DNA of 64,000 bases, taken from assembly GCF_025960875.1 (NCBI RefSeq), contig NZ_JAODLR010000016.1, positions 46,996 to 110,995 on the forward strand, given 5' to 3'. Below the pieces are notes generated by a model, which was not told the origin of the DNA, searched no databases, and saw only the letters and a list, made by a program, of their open reading frames with translations. A program made the position numbers and the translations under genes. This stretch comes from Crystallibacter permensis (GTDB lineage: Bacteria; Actinomycetota; Actinomycetes; Actinomycetales; Micrococcaceae). Of this stretch, positions 1 through 8,212 are shown piece by piece (the stretch's first letter is position 1; every line of letters starts with the position of its first letter).

Positions 1-1
1 A

Positions 2-145
2 CTGAAGGTCCAGCTGCTCGCCGACGCCGGCGCCGCTTTGGCGGTTCTGCTCGTGGCCGTAGTGCTCTCCGTTTACAAGCCCCAGGGCAGGACCCGGTAC
101 GGGTGGCGCAAGCAGCAGGAACAGCGCACGGCGTTGTTGCCGTAA
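2..145 (+). CDS. C-terminal end of a membrane protein (5' end outside window)
   Basis: An open frame runs from the window edge to a TAA at 143-145. It encodes about 47 residues: one hydrophobic helix (around AALAVLLVAVVLSVY) followed by a basic tail with KPQGRTRYGWRKQQEQR. That is a typical last transmembrane segment with a positively charged cytoplasmic end. The gene start is off the window, so the family cannot be decided. The tail resembles small predicted integral membrane proteins of actinobacteria, but I could not name one securely. Confidence 0.6.
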   Translation: MKVQLLADAGAALAVLLVAVVLSVYKPQGRTRYGWRKQQEQRTALLP

Positions 146-300
146 GGCCTGCGCCAACGCGGGTCCGTCCAACCGCTTCAGGCCTTTCCACCGCGGCCCC
201 ACGTTGGCCCCTGCACCGGCATAATGAGTCTGGCTGGAAACAGCCGTTTCCATAATTTTTATTCGGCTCCGGCCGGTTTTAGAGAACGAGGACGCTGAAG

Positions 301-609
301 ATGAACGCACTGATTTGGGCCGTTACGAACCCGTTTCCGGACCAAGGAACGGATTTACGCCCTGGCCTGGAACCGGACCAGGTGACCCCCGGCGCCCTCG
401 GTTTCTTCGCCACCTTCTTCCTGGTCGTCGCCGTTGTGTTACTGATGCGCTCCATGGCTTCCCACATTCGGAAAGTCCGTTACCGTTCAATGGTCCTCGA
501 ACGCCTGGAGCCAAGCCCCGCCGCTGCAGGAATCCCGTCGGCCGGCACCGCGGATGGCCGGTCAGTCAGCACCGAGAACGCCGCTTTGATCAGCGTGAAG
601 CCGGACTGA
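301..609 (+). CDS. Small single-pass membrane protein, function unknown
   Basis: This is a 102-residue protein. An N-terminal extracytoplasmic stretch leads to VTPGALGFFATFFLVVAV, which begins one transmembrane helix (about residues 31-49). A basic segment (HIRKVRYRSMVLERL) and a low-complexity tail follow. This layout of short acidic head, VTPG, one helix and RxxRYR is common among uncharacterised actinobacterial membrane proteins. It starts 155 bp after the preceding membrane-protein fragment on the same strand. No enzymatic motif is visible, and the function is unknown. Confidence 0.6.
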   Translation: MNALIWAVTNPFPDQGTDLRPGLEPDQVTPGALGFFATFFLVVAVVLLMRSMASHIRKVRYRSMVLERLEPSPAAAGIPSAGTADGRSVSTENAALISVKPD

Positions 610-856
610 GTGGCTGGGGCAAGCCCAGCAAGCAGCTTGCCCCGACCGACCCTAACCCTCCAGGCTTCACCCGCGAACGCAGCGGCTTTGTTAGTCCATC
701 GAGGCGCGGACTGATGTCCGTCCGGGCCAATCCAAGGTTGGTTACGGCCACGCTTCCTGCTATCGGTCCGGCCCGACAAAGAGTGCAGGTGGCCGCCGCG
801 GAGCTGGGGGTCCGTGAATATGCGTTGGTAGCGGCCGGACGAGCTGCCACTTCTTC

Positions 857-876
857 TGGAATGATTCTCATTTACA
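857..876 (+). promoter_or_regulatory. Zur/Fur-type operator upstream of the zinc-binding lipoprotein gene
   Basis: The sequence contains AATGA-TTC-TCATT (860-872), an inverted repeat with 5-bp arms and a 3-bp centre. It matches the AATGAnnnTCATT core of Zur/Fur-family boxes. It lies about 50 bp upstream of a metal-ABC solute-binding lipoprotein, where a zinc-repression site is expected. The Zur rather than Fur assignment comes from the downstream gene. Confidence 0.6.
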
Positions 877-924
877 ATGATGAGGTTGAACCGATTTCAT
901 CCCCTGGACTTTGAGGATTAACCA

Positions 925-1842
925 ATGCGCCGTCCCCCTGCCCTTTTGCGGATCTTTGCCGCTGCCGGAGTCCTCCTCCTTTCTGCCTGCGGCCAGTCCC
1001 CCGGCGGATCTGCCGGGCCGGAGACATCCGATACGTCCGCCGCGATCAGCGTGGTGACGAGCACGAACGTTTATAGCGACATCGTGCGGACGATTGGCGG
1101 GGACCAAGTAGAGGTAACGCCCATCATCACTAAAATCAGTCAGGATCCGCACTCCTATGAGCCGACGGTGCGGGATAGGCTCGCGGTTTCGGAAGCCGAC
1201 CTCGTTGTCAGCAACGGAGGAGGTTACGATCCCTTCCTCGACACCCTTACCGACAGCCTTGGTCTTGGCCCGGCCAAAATTATCGATGCGGTGGAGGTCT
1301 CCGGAGAAAACGGCAGCGGCTCCAACGAGCATATCTGGTACGACATGCCGTCCGTTGCAGCGGTTGCCGATCTGATTGCTTCGCGGCTCGGTGACCTTGA
1401 TGCCGAAAACGCCGAACTGTTCACAGAGAACGCTGAACGCTTCAAGGCCGACATCGGGCAGATCTCCGACAAATTAGCGGACGTTAAGTCCACACATGCG
1501 GGAGAAGGCGCAGCACTCACCGAACCGCTGCCGGCATACATGCTTGAAGCTGCCGGGTTGGTAAACCGGACCCCCGAAGATTTTCTGGAAGCGGTCGAGG
1601 AAGGCACTGATGCACCGGCAGGGGCGCTGAAGGAAACCGTTGAGCTCATGTCATCCGACAGCGTACGTTTGCTGGCCTTCAACAGCCAGACTTCCGGTCC
1701 GCAGACGGAGTCAGTCCGGGAGGCTGCCGATGCGGCCAAACTGCCGGTTGTCGAGTTCAGCGAGACGCTGCCCGAAGGTACAACATTCGTTCAATGGATG
1801 AATGAGAATGCCGACAACATCGCTGGCGCCCTGCAGTCTTAG
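925..1842 (+). CDS. ZnuA/TroA-like metal ABC transporter substrate-binding lipoprotein
   Basis: A 305-residue cluster A-I (ZnuA/TroA) solute-binding protein expected to capture Zn(II), or possibly Mn(II), outside the membrane. Residues 1-22 form a lipoprotein signal with lipobox LLSAC (Cys22). The mature domain carries the first ligand motif DPHSYEP (His76) and a second in NEHIWYD (His136). FNSQTSGP and the C-terminal VVEFSETLPEG segment fit the second lobe. The usual His-rich loop is absent, as in AztC-like members. A Zur-type box lies just upstream. No ABC permease or ATPase genes follow, so either it works with a transporter elsewhere or the operon has been split. The metal is inferred. 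Confidence 0.85.
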   Translation: MRRPPALLRIFAAAGVLLLSACGQSPGGSAGPETSDTSAAISVVTSTNVYSDIVRTIGGDQVEVTPIITKISQDPHSYEPTVRDRLAVSEADLVVSNGGGYDPFLDTLTDSLGLGPAKIIDAVEVSGENGSGSNEHIWYDMPSVAAVADLIASRLGDLDAENAELFTENAERFKADIGQISDKLADVKSTHAGEGAALTEPLPAYMLEAAGLVNRTPEDFLEAVEEGTDAPAGALKETVELMSSDSVRLLAFNSQTSGPQTESVREAADAAKLPVVEFSETLPEGTTFVQWMNENADNIAGALQS

Positions 1843-1920
1843 CAGCGGGGACAATACTCGACGTTCATGCCGCCGGACCGTGAGCCCGGCGGCACGACGC
1901 AGTCAGGTTGAAGGCGCGGG

Positions 1921-2152
1921 TCAGTCCTCCCCCTCCTGTGCGGAGAGCCAGGTGCGGAAGTCGACAACTTCCGCTTCCTGATTCAGGATTCCAGTGGCCG
2001 CAGCCACCCTCAGCTGGGCATGGGGCGCCCTGGACTGCGGCTCCAAGGACTCAATGATTCCGCCCTGGTGATGCGGGATCATGCGCATGACAAAGGCTTT
2101 GTCAAAGCCCTCGCCTTCATCGACCCGGCGCAGTTCTTTGATCATTTGTATT
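1921..2152 (-). pseudogene. DUF305-family gene, 5' end removed by an IS1595-type end
   Basis: Reading on the minus strand, the last 75 or so codons encode a DUF305-like C-terminal half with the diagnostic RMIPHHQGG motif and a helical tail ending LSAQEGED. Upstream the frame runs straight into an IS end (ATTAGGTATCTGC, 2150-2162), so the signal peptide and first half are missing. DUF305 proteins are exported His/Met-rich helical proteins often found in copper clusters, and intact copies occur at about 41 and 44 kb. The open frame continues through the IS end, but that part is not DUF305 sequence. Confidence 0.7.
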
Positions 2153-2370
2153 AGGTATCTGCTTAGCTGAAGTCCTTCTCGTTTTCCGGGATAACGAGGG
2201 TTTTCAGTGGATGGGGGCCGGTACTCACAGCCTGGTCCAGCAGGCGATAGAAGAGCAGCCCGCGGCTCTTGGACGTGCGCCGGTTGAACCGGAAGGTGAA
2301 CTCGTCGAGGTAGTAGGCGAACTGTTCCCTTGAGGCGCCGTAATGCATGGTGCCGATCATCCAGCGCTTG
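2150..2370 (-). mobile_element. IS1595-type transposase C-terminal remnant
   Basis: The minus-strand frame ending at 2163 encodes LKRWMIGTMHYGASREQF followed by a YLDEFTFRFNRR motif and a GLLFYRLLDQAV segment. This is the C-terminal end of an ISXO2/IS1595-family DDE transposase. Only the last 70 or so codons and one IS end (2150-2162) remain. A second copy of the same segment and end lies at 41571-41752 in the opposite orientation. Both sit directly against DUF305 genes. Confidence 0.75.
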
Positions 2371-2700
2371 AGCTGGGAGGCGACAATCATGGTAACAGAC
2401 CCCCATGCCAGAAGTACGGCAAGCTGAGCGCTCACCAGTTCCGCGGTTCCTGCCAGGCGCTGAACGGCAGGTTTTGGATCATCTGCCTATACGAACCACG
2501 GGAACCGGAAGATATTGGCCAATGTGCTGCCCAGCAAAAACGCGACGAAGGCGATGTGCGCGAAAGCCACGATAATTGTGTGTAGACCCCGAGTCCGTCA
2601 TTGGCCACCATTCTGTCTACACTCCCGCCCCGCATCAGCCGGACCATGCCGAATACGATCTGTGCGATCAGCTCGTCGCCGCCTGAAGCGGGGCGTTCCC
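2371..2700 (-). pseudogene. Decayed membrane-protein gene fragment
   Basis: On the minus strand, coding-like segments are split over two frames. The first contains ELIAQIVFGMVRLMRGG and VANDGLGVYT. A frameshift near 2580 leads to IIVAFAHIAFVAFLLGSTLA and NIFRFPWFV, then a TAG, then AVQRLAGTAELVSAQLAVLL before joining the IS1595 remnant. The hydrophobic runs suggest at least two former transmembrane helices. No family was recognised. The intermixed frames and stop indicate a dead gene cut by the IS. Confidence 0.35.
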
Positions 2701-2837
2701 CTGCCGGGGCCGGCAGAACAGGCAGAGCTAAGCATGCGCCGAGCAGAAGACATGATCCGCCTTCCGGACCGATACTGCACCATCTTCCGCCCGCGAAGCC
2801 GATGTCAGGGCGGAGCAGCCGCGCCGCCGACGCTGCT

Positions 2838-3047
2838 TTAGGAGGATGCGCATCCGGATTCCCCGTCGTTGTCCTGCCCTTCGGCTTTTTCCCTGGCCTG
2901 CTGCTGGTGTTGGCGAAGTTTCTCTGCGGCATCGCGGCGGCGGCGCATCTGTCCCCGCAGCCCGCTGCCCCAGCTACCGTCGGCCTCGGGAAGGATCAGG
3001 GGTATGGCAGAAGTGGCAGGCTGCCGCCGGGAGCCGGCTTCCTCGTC
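2838..3047 (-). pseudogene. Short charged coding remnant without a good start
   Basis: A 69-codon open stretch on the minus strand contains AIPLILPEADGSWGSGLRGQ, then MRRRRDAAEKLRQHQQQARE and an acidic end, stopping at TAA 2838-2840. The amphipathic, Arg/Glu/Gln-rich composition with GC-rich third positions looks like the cytoplasmic tail of a real protein. An upstream in-frame TGA (3048-3050) and no convincing start codon argue for a leftover C-terminal piece. It is not recognised. Confidence 0.25.
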
Positions 3048-3050
3048 TCA

Positions 3051-3447
3051 TTCGTCACCCATACTGGATCGTCCCACCCGGCCACGGCCGCTAACAACAC
3101 CCCCTGCGTACAGCAAAGGGCGATACCGGGCCCCGGGGCCCGCTGCCTTGGGCTGTCCGCCGTAACACGATGGTGTTGCCGGCAGGGTGCCAGCCAGTTG
3201 AAGGGTTACCGAATGCGCACAAAGACCGGCCTGCGTGGTACGAGAAGTCATCAGCCGGAACAACGCCAACCCGCGCGCTATCCCCCGGCTTCACGTTGGC
3301 TGACCGCTGCCGCGTCATCCGTAGCCGGGAGGCAGATGCCGTAAACTCAAACCGGCTGGCTGGGTTTTCAAACCCCGGGGCCGGTGGGCATGACAGACGG
3401 CGGGCGTGGGCACTACAGCTTTACAGATGTCGCCAAAGGAGGATCCA
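3051..3447. other. No supported gene
   Basis: About 400 bp between decayed fragments. Several overlapping open frames exist on both strands, but none has family similarity, consistent codon character or a ribosome-binding site that I could support. A purine-rich AAAGGAGG at 3435-3442 belongs to the next gene. Confidence 0.4.
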
Positions 3448-3651
3448 TTGGAGGAGCTGGTAGGGGACGCCATCATGGGCATCGTCGTCGCCTCAGCGGT
3501 AGTGCATTCGGCCTCCTTCCTCCTGGTGCTTGGCAGTACGGGTCGGCGTGGCGCGGTGGCCAGGATCGGCATGCTCGTCGGATCGCTTGTCCCGCTCCTG
3601 GGCCCGGTCCTGGCCATCGTCACAGCCTGGGCTTCCCGTGGACGGCGTTGA
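3448..3651 (+). CDS. Small two-helix membrane protein, function unknown
   Basis: With a TTG start at 3448, preceded by AAAGGAGG at ideal spacing, the product is 67 residues. LEELVGDAIMGIVVASAVVH leads into a first hydrophobic helix, then a short RRGAVAR loop, a second helix (MLVGSLVPLLGPVLAIVTAW) and a basic end. An upstream ATG at 3406 would add 14 residues but lacks a comparable ribosome-binding site. There is no known domain, and neighbours on both sides are decayed or non-coding, so its role cannot be inferred. Confidence 0.45.
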   Translation: MEELVGDAIMGIVVASAVVHSASFLLVLGSTGRRGAVARIGMLVGSLVPLLGPVLAIVTAWASRGRR

Positions 3652-4195
3652 TTGTGTCAAGGCCGTAACGCTTAAGTGCGGAATCAGGACGACCGGGCCT
3701 GCCCCGTTGTCGAATGCCGGGCGAGGCAATCCGCCGGGCTCATAGCCAGCCGGAAACCGACATCGCATACATGCACCCCACGCCGCAGCCACTAACTGGC
3801 AGGACCTTTCGCTCAATCCCGGCCCGTTGCAGCAGGCCTTGGCGATGGACACTCCGCTGCTATTGCAGCAGACCTGGTGGACCACGGCAGCGAGGGCCTG
3901 TGCGGCCTTCATCGCTCCGCTCAACGGGCACGGCGCTACCCTGCCTGGCCAGAACACGAGTGCGAGGCGAATGGCTTTGCGGGCTGATCGCAGTGACAGC
4001 CGGTCACGTCGCACAACTCACCCGGAATGGACTTCTTGGAGGTCCGGACGGGCCCGGCGCAGCCGATGGCAATGGTCTTCGTGACCGCTCTGTGCTCGCT
4101 CCCCGTCCGCTCCGGTCTCACGATGCCGCGCACGCTCAGCCTGCAGGGCCGACCCACCGCTCGCGCCGAGCACTTTAATAGGCCAGCGCGATACC
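3652..4195. other. No supported gene
   Basis: A 540-bp stretch before the csoR promoter. A minus-strand open frame crosses it with a Cys-containing stretch (VCCNSSGVSIAKACCNG), but there is no start signal, domain or consistent coding pattern. I see no repeat or RNA structure that I can support. Confidence 0.4.
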
Positions 4196-4224
4196 TTGAC
4201 CGATTACCCCCTAGGGGTATATAT
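4196..4224 (+). promoter_or_regulatory. csoR promoter with CsoR operator in the spacer
   Basis: A TTGACC -35 hexamer (4196-4201) and a TATATT -10 hexamer (4219-4224) are exactly 17 bp apart. The spacer holds TACCCCCTAGGGGTA (4205-4219), a near-perfect inverted repeat of the CsoR type (TACCC...GGGTA). CsoR bound here would block RNA polymerase, and Cu(I) binding would release it. The same motif recurs at 9122 and 59946. Confidence 0.9.
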
Positions 4225-4235
4225 TGGAGGAAACG

Positions 4236-4583
4236 ATGAAAGGACCGGCCATGGAAGCCGTAGTTTCGACACCCCTTGACGAGGGGGCCATTCACGGATA
4301 CACCGCCGACAAGGCCGCCTACAAACGCCGGCTCAACCGGATTGAGGGGCAGGTCCGCGGTATCGCACGGATGATTGAGGACGACAAGTACTGCGTCGAC
4401 GTTCTCACGCAGATTTCCGCGGTCACCAAGGCGCTCCACGCGGTGAGCATCGGACTGCTTGAGGAGCATATTTCGCATTGCGTCGTGGGTGCAGCGAACG
4501 AGTCCGTGGCCACCGGGGACCCTGCCGCAGTCCAGGACAAAGTCCGGGAAGCCTCGGAGGCGATCAGCCGCCTGCTGCGCTAG
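4236..4583 (+). CDS. csoR: CsoR-family copper-sensing repressor
   Basis: A 115-residue all-helical CsoR/RcnR/FrmR-family repressor. The Cu(I) ligand set Cys53, His78 and Cys82 (in KYCVDVLTQ and [17 protein letters not shown]) has the x-24-x-3 spacing of CsoR proteins and identifies it as a Cu(I) sensor rather than FrmR or Rcn[21 protein letters not shown] is the family's DNA-contacting first helix. The start at 4236 is chosen because GGAGG (4226-4230) precedes it; an upstream ATG at 4224 overlaps the -10. It is first in a csoR-copZ-copA operon and autoregulated through the operator in its promoter. A close relative lies at 59591-59917. Confidence 0.93.
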   Translation: MKGPAMEAVVSTPLDEGAIHGYTADKAAYKRRLNRIEGQVRGIARMIEDDKYCVDVLTQISAVTKALHAVSIGLLEEHISHCVVGAANESVATGDPAAVQDKVREASEAISRLLR

Positions 4584-4619
4584 CCGAAACCTCCCCAGCT
4601 ACCGATAAGGACAATCACC

Positions 4620-4841
4620 ATGGAAACTACCATCAGCATCTCCGGAATGACCTGCGGACACTGCGTGGACGCCGTGACCGAGGAACTCTCGGCCCTCGAC
4701 GGTGTCGAAGAGGTCAACGTGGAATTGAACAAAGGCGGTATCTCCCGCGCGGCCATCAGTTCCAGCACGCCGCTGAAGCCGGCGGAAATCAGCGAAGCTG
4801 TCGCGGAGGCTGGCTACGTCGTCGTCTCCAACGGCGCCTGA
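4620..4841 (+). CDS. copZ: CopZ-like copper chaperone (HMA domain)
   Basis: A 73-residue single HMA-domain metallochaperone. The Cu(I) site is GMTCGHC (Cys12, Cys15) after the first beta strand, and the C-terminal AVAEAGYVVV completes the beta-alpha-beta-beta-alpha-beta fold. It is cytosolic and is expected to pass Cu(I) to the N-terminal domain of the ATPase encoded 31 bp downstream, and to CsoR. It is second in the operon, 36 bp after csoR. It is closely similar in length and sequence to the protein at 59323-59544. Confidence 0.92.
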   Translation: METTISISGMTCGHCVDAVTEELSALDGVEEVNVELNKGGISRAAISSSTPLKPAEISEAVAEAGYVVVSNGA

Positions 4842-4872
4842 ACACCTCACCCCACAGCGACGGAACAGGATT

Positions 4873-7155
4873 ATGGCAACCACGACGCAGACAGAAGCGC
4901 CGAACACACGCATCGTTGAACTAGACATCGAAGGCATGACCTGCGCCTCCTGTGTGGCCCGCGTCGAACGGAAACTGGGCAAACTCGAGGGCGTCAGCGC
5001 CACGGTCAACCTTCCGCTTGAGTCAGCCCAGGTCACGGTCCCGGCGACGGTAACCGACCAACAGATCGTCGAGACGGTCAACGCGACCGGCTACAAGGCC
5101 ACACTCAAGACGGCCTCCGCCCCGGAGGTACCGGAGCGGGGTGCCATTGCACCCGATACCGGCGGTCCCGGTGAGGGGCAGGCGGCAGCCGGAACACCGG
5201 TCCATGTGCACGCTGCCGGACTGCTGCGGCGGCTGATCGTAGCCGCGGTGTTCACCGTTCCCGTGGTTGTTGTTTCGATGGTCCCGGGAGCCCAGTTCCC
5301 GAACTGGGGGTGGCTGGCCCTTGTCCTGACGCTTCCGGTGGTGAGCTGGGCAGCCTGGCCGTTCCACCGGGCTGCGGCCATCAACGCCCGGCACCTGGGA
5401 TCGACGATGGATACCCTGGTCTCGCTCGGGGTCACCGCCGCGTTCCTGTTCTCTGCCTGGCAGCTCTTCGCCGACCCTGACCTCACCGCCCACCCTGGCA
5501 TGGACATGGATGCGCACGCGCTCTACTTCGAAGTCGCCGCCGTGGTCGTAACCTTCCTGCTGCTCGGCCGCTACCTGGAAGCCAACGCCAAGCAGCGGGC
5601 CGGAGACGCCCTCAAGGCACTGCTGAACCTCGGGGTGAAAGAGGCCGTGGTCCTGCGTAACGGGGTGGAGACCCGTGTCCCGGCCGGATCCCTGGCCGCC
5701 GGCGATGTCTTCGTCGTCCGCCCGGGCGAAAAGATCGCGACCGACGGCATTGTCGCAGAGGGCGAAAGCGCGGTCGATGTCTCTCTGGTCACGGGAGAAT
5801 CAGTGCCGGTGGACGTGACACCGGGCGACCCGGTCACCGGGGCAACCATCAACGCCTCCGGCCGCCTGCTCGTCAGGGCAACCAGGGTGGGCAGCGAAAC
5901 CACTCTGGCGCAGATGGGCCGCCTCGTCAGCCAGGCCCAAAGCGGCAAAGCGCCGATCGCCCGGCTCGCCGACCGCATCAGCTCCGTATTCGTGCCCGTC
6001 GTCCTGGCCGTCGCCGTGCTGACGTTCGTCCTCTGGATGGTCATCACCGGTGACCTGAACGGCGCCTTCACTTCCGCCGTCGCCGTGCTCGTCATCGCCT
6101 GCCCCTGCGCCCTCGGGCTCGCGACCCCGGTGGGGCTGCTAACCGGCACCGGACGCGGAGCCCAGCTCGGCATCCTGATCCGCGGACCCCAGGTCCTCGA
6201 AGACACCCGCACGGTAGACACGATCGTGCTGGACAAGACCGGCACCGTCACCACCGGGAACCTCGCCGTCACCGCCGTCACCCCGCTGGCCTCCATCGGT
6301 GAGGATGAGATCCTGCAGTTGGCTGGAGCCGTCGAAGCCGCCAGCGAGCACCCGCTCGGCCGCGCCATTACCGCCGCCGCCGGGCAGCACGGACCGCTCC
6401 CGGCGGTCAGCGCTTTCACCAGCACCCCCGGCGGCGGGGTCCGCGGCACTGTCAGCGGGCACACCGTCGTGGCAGGACGCGAAGGCCTGCTGGCCGGTCA
6501 CGGTATCACCGTCATGCAGGAACACCGCGAGCTGCTGTCCGAGTTGCAGGACGCCGGTGCGACCGCCGTCTGGGTCGCCGTCGACGGGACACCTGCCGGG
6601 ATCATCAGCCTCCGGGACACCATCAAGGACGGCTCGAAGGCGGCCGTGACCCGGTTCCGGGAGCTGGGGCTGCGCCCGATGCTGCTCACCGGAGACAACG
6701 CCGCCGTCGCGGCGCAGGTCGCGAAGGCCGTCGGCATCGACGCGCACGATGTGCTGGCCGAAGTCCTCCCGCATGAGAAAGTCGAGCACGTCCGCCGCCT
6801 CCAGGTCTCCGGCAGGACAGTGGCCATGGCCGGCGACGGCGTCAACGACGCCGCTGCCCTGGCACAGGCCGACCTGGGCATAGCGATGGGATCAGGCACC
6901 GACGTGGCCATCGAAGCAGCCGACCTGACGGTCATGGGCGACCACCTGCCGCAGGTAGCCCAGGCCATCGAACTCTCCCGCCGCACCCTCGCCACGATCA
7001 AGACAAACCTCTTCTGGGCCTTCTTCTACAACGCGGTCGGAATCCCGGTCGCCGCGCTAGGACTGCTGAACCCAATGATCGCCGGTGCCGCCATGGCTGC
7101 CAGCTCCGTACTTGTCGTCACAAACTCGCTCCGGCTGCGCCGCTTCGGACGCTAG
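4873..7155 (+). CDS. copA: Cu(I)-exporting P1B-1 ATPase CopA
   Basis: A 760-residue P1B-type ATPase exporting Cu(I) at ATP's expense. One N-terminal HMA domain has GMTCASC (Cys24, Cys27). Eight predicted membrane helices follow, including the copper-site CPC in M6 (Cys410-Pro-Cys412). TGES lies in the actuator domain. DKTGT carries the phosphorylated Asp454. The HP-type motif SEHPLG and the hinge GDGVNDA (around 654) complete the ATP-binding core. The C-terminal NAVGIP and MAASS motifs of P1B-1 pumps are present. It is the last gene of the csoR operon, with no sign of damage. Confidence 0.95.
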   Translation: MATTTQTEAPNTRIVELDIEGMTCASCVARVERKLGKLEGVSATVNLPLESAQVTVPATVTDQQIVETVNATGYKATLKTASAPEVPERGAIAPDTGGPGEGQAAAGTPVHVHAAGLLRRLIVAAVFTVPVVVVSMVPGAQFPNWGWLALVLTLPVVSWAAWPFHRAAAINARHLGSTMDTLVSLGVTAAFLFSAWQLFADPDLTAHPGMDMDAHALYFEVAAVVVTFLLLGRYLEANAKQRAGDALKALLNLGVKEAVVLRNGVETRVPAGSLAAGDVFVVRPGEKIATDGIVAEGESAVDVSLVTGESVPVDVTPGDPVTGATINASGRLLVRATRVGSETTLAQMGRLVSQAQSGKAPIARLADRISSVFVPVVLAVAVLTFVLWMVITGDLNGAFTSAVAVLVIACPCALGLATPVGLLTGTGRGAQLGILIRGPQVLEDTRTVDTIVLDKTGTVTTGNLAVTAVTPLASIGEDEILQLAGAVEAASEHPLGRAITAAAGQHGPLPAVSAFTSTPGGGVRGTVSGHTVVAGREGLLAGHGITVMQEHRELLSELQDAGATAVWVAVDGTPAGIISLRDTIKDGSKAAVTRFRELGLRPMLLTGDNAAVAAQVAKAVGIDAHDVLAEVLPHEKVEHVRRLQVSGRTVAMAGDGVNDAAALAQADLGIAMGSGTDVAIEAADLTVMGDHLPQVAQAIELSRRTLATIKTNLFWAFFYNAVGIPVAALGLLNPMIAGAAMAASSVLVVTNSLRLRRFGR

Positions 7156-7342
7156 TCCAATCAGAGCTGGAGCAGCAGCAGGTCATTGCAGGTCAAGGGT
7201 CTGAACGAGACGGGGAGGGCCCACAGTCCCCTCTGTGGCCGGCTCCGGGGCAGAAAGACGGATGGATCACGCCTTGTGTGAACCGGGCGTATTCGCTTCC
7301 GATCGGTCACAGTCCATGCCGCTGCCTAAAGGCGTTGAAGCG

Positions 7343-7768
7343 TTAGAACCGCTCGGGCTGTTCGCCCAGGATAAAGTGCCGGCCGCTGATGCGCTCCGGT
7401 TTCACCTCGATGTAGAAGTCCTTCAGCGTGGGAACCCAGGTTTTCAGTCCCAGGCTTTCGGCTTCGGCAATCTCTGCGCCGGACTGCAGGACCCTGGCTG
7501 TTCCCTTCACGACGACGCTCCACGCTTCGTCACTGCCGATACCGTCCGTTTCGAACACCACGTTCTCGTTGATGGTGATCTCCGCGAGCTTCGTGCCCGG
7601 TGCGCTGCGCATGAGCAGGACTCCGTCGTGCACCAGGTAGTTAATAGGGAAGATGTCCGTCTCCCCCGCCGCTGTCAGGACAATCCGGCCGTGCCGGGTC
7701 TTTTCCAGCAGCTTCCAGCACTGGTCGTCGGTGAGTTCAAGGATCGGATCGTCATGTTCGAACATCAT
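7343..7768 (-). CDS. Pyridoxamine 5'-phosphate oxidase-fold (PPOX) flavin-binding protein
   Basis: A protein of about 141 residues of the PPOX/split-beta-barrel family. The typical order is visible: a helical start (ELTDDQCWKLLEKTRHGRI), the strand FPINYLVHDGVLLMRS, TKLAEI, a WSVVVKGTARVL strand and a C-terminal segment with RISGRHF. Members bind FMN, F420 or heme and act as small oxidoreductases; the substrate cannot be read from sequence. The start at 7768 follows a G-rich ribosome-binding site; an ATG at 7777 and one at 7765 are alternatives. It is convergent with copA and monocistronic. Such proteins are common in actinobacterial stress islands. Confidence 0.8.
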   Translation of the reverse strand: MMFEHDDPILELTDDQCWKLLEKTRHGRIVLTAAGETDIFPINYLVHDGVLLMRSAPGTKLAEITINENVVFETDGIGSDEAWSVVVKGTARVLQSGAEIAEAESLGLKTWVPTLKDFYIEVKPERISGRHFILGEQPERF

Positions 7769-7777
7769 GCCCCCCAT

Positions 7778-8212
7778 TCTTCAAAGGTTTGCTGCAAAAG
7801 CAAAGCGGTTCAGCGACAGTCCGCCCGGTGCGGGTGGGTAAACCGTGCGGCAGGCCTGCCCCGCCTCGTGGCCGGAGCCGCCGGCGACTGCCTTCGTTTG
7901 AGCGCCCAAGGGGCAACTGTGCCAGCTCCAGGGAATTTGCGGTACCCCCAATGATCTGCCCCTGGCATCAGGGTGTACGTGTGTGGATTCTGCTGCAACA
8001 GTCCGGCACTCCCGGACCGGGCAGGACAGTCAGCCAGGCCACCGGCAAATTGGTGCCAGGCATTCCGGCACCTCGAGTCCCGCATAAGAACAGTTGCCGT
8101 TCTTCGGCAGCCGCGTGTGCCGGAGAATGGGTACGGGCAGGCAAAATGACGCGACGAGCTTTGAAGCGTGCGGGCCTGTGCGTTGCGCTGTAGGGGAAAG
8201 GTTGTGGTCCGA
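7778..8212. other. No supported gene
   Basis: A 435-bp spacer between divergently arranged genes. Open frames on both strands are short, and none shows a domain or a ribosome-binding site. A promoter for the PPOX gene and for the broken LOG gene is expected here, but no clear hexamers were found. Confidence 0.4.

Noticed and set aside
315..914. 199-codon plus-strand frame overlapping the small membrane protein and the Zur-like box
   Set aside because: Arg/Pro-rich shadow composition, and it would run through the operator region.
2601..3344. 247-codon plus-strand frame across the decayed region
   Set aside because: Pro/Arg/Ser-rich translation with no domain; the coding-like pieces are on the other strand.
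3493..4014. Minus-strand frame with VHQVCCNSSG and CCNGPG, considered as a Cys-rich metal protein
   Set aside because: No start signal or supporting context; flanking residues are typical of non-coding GC-rich translation.
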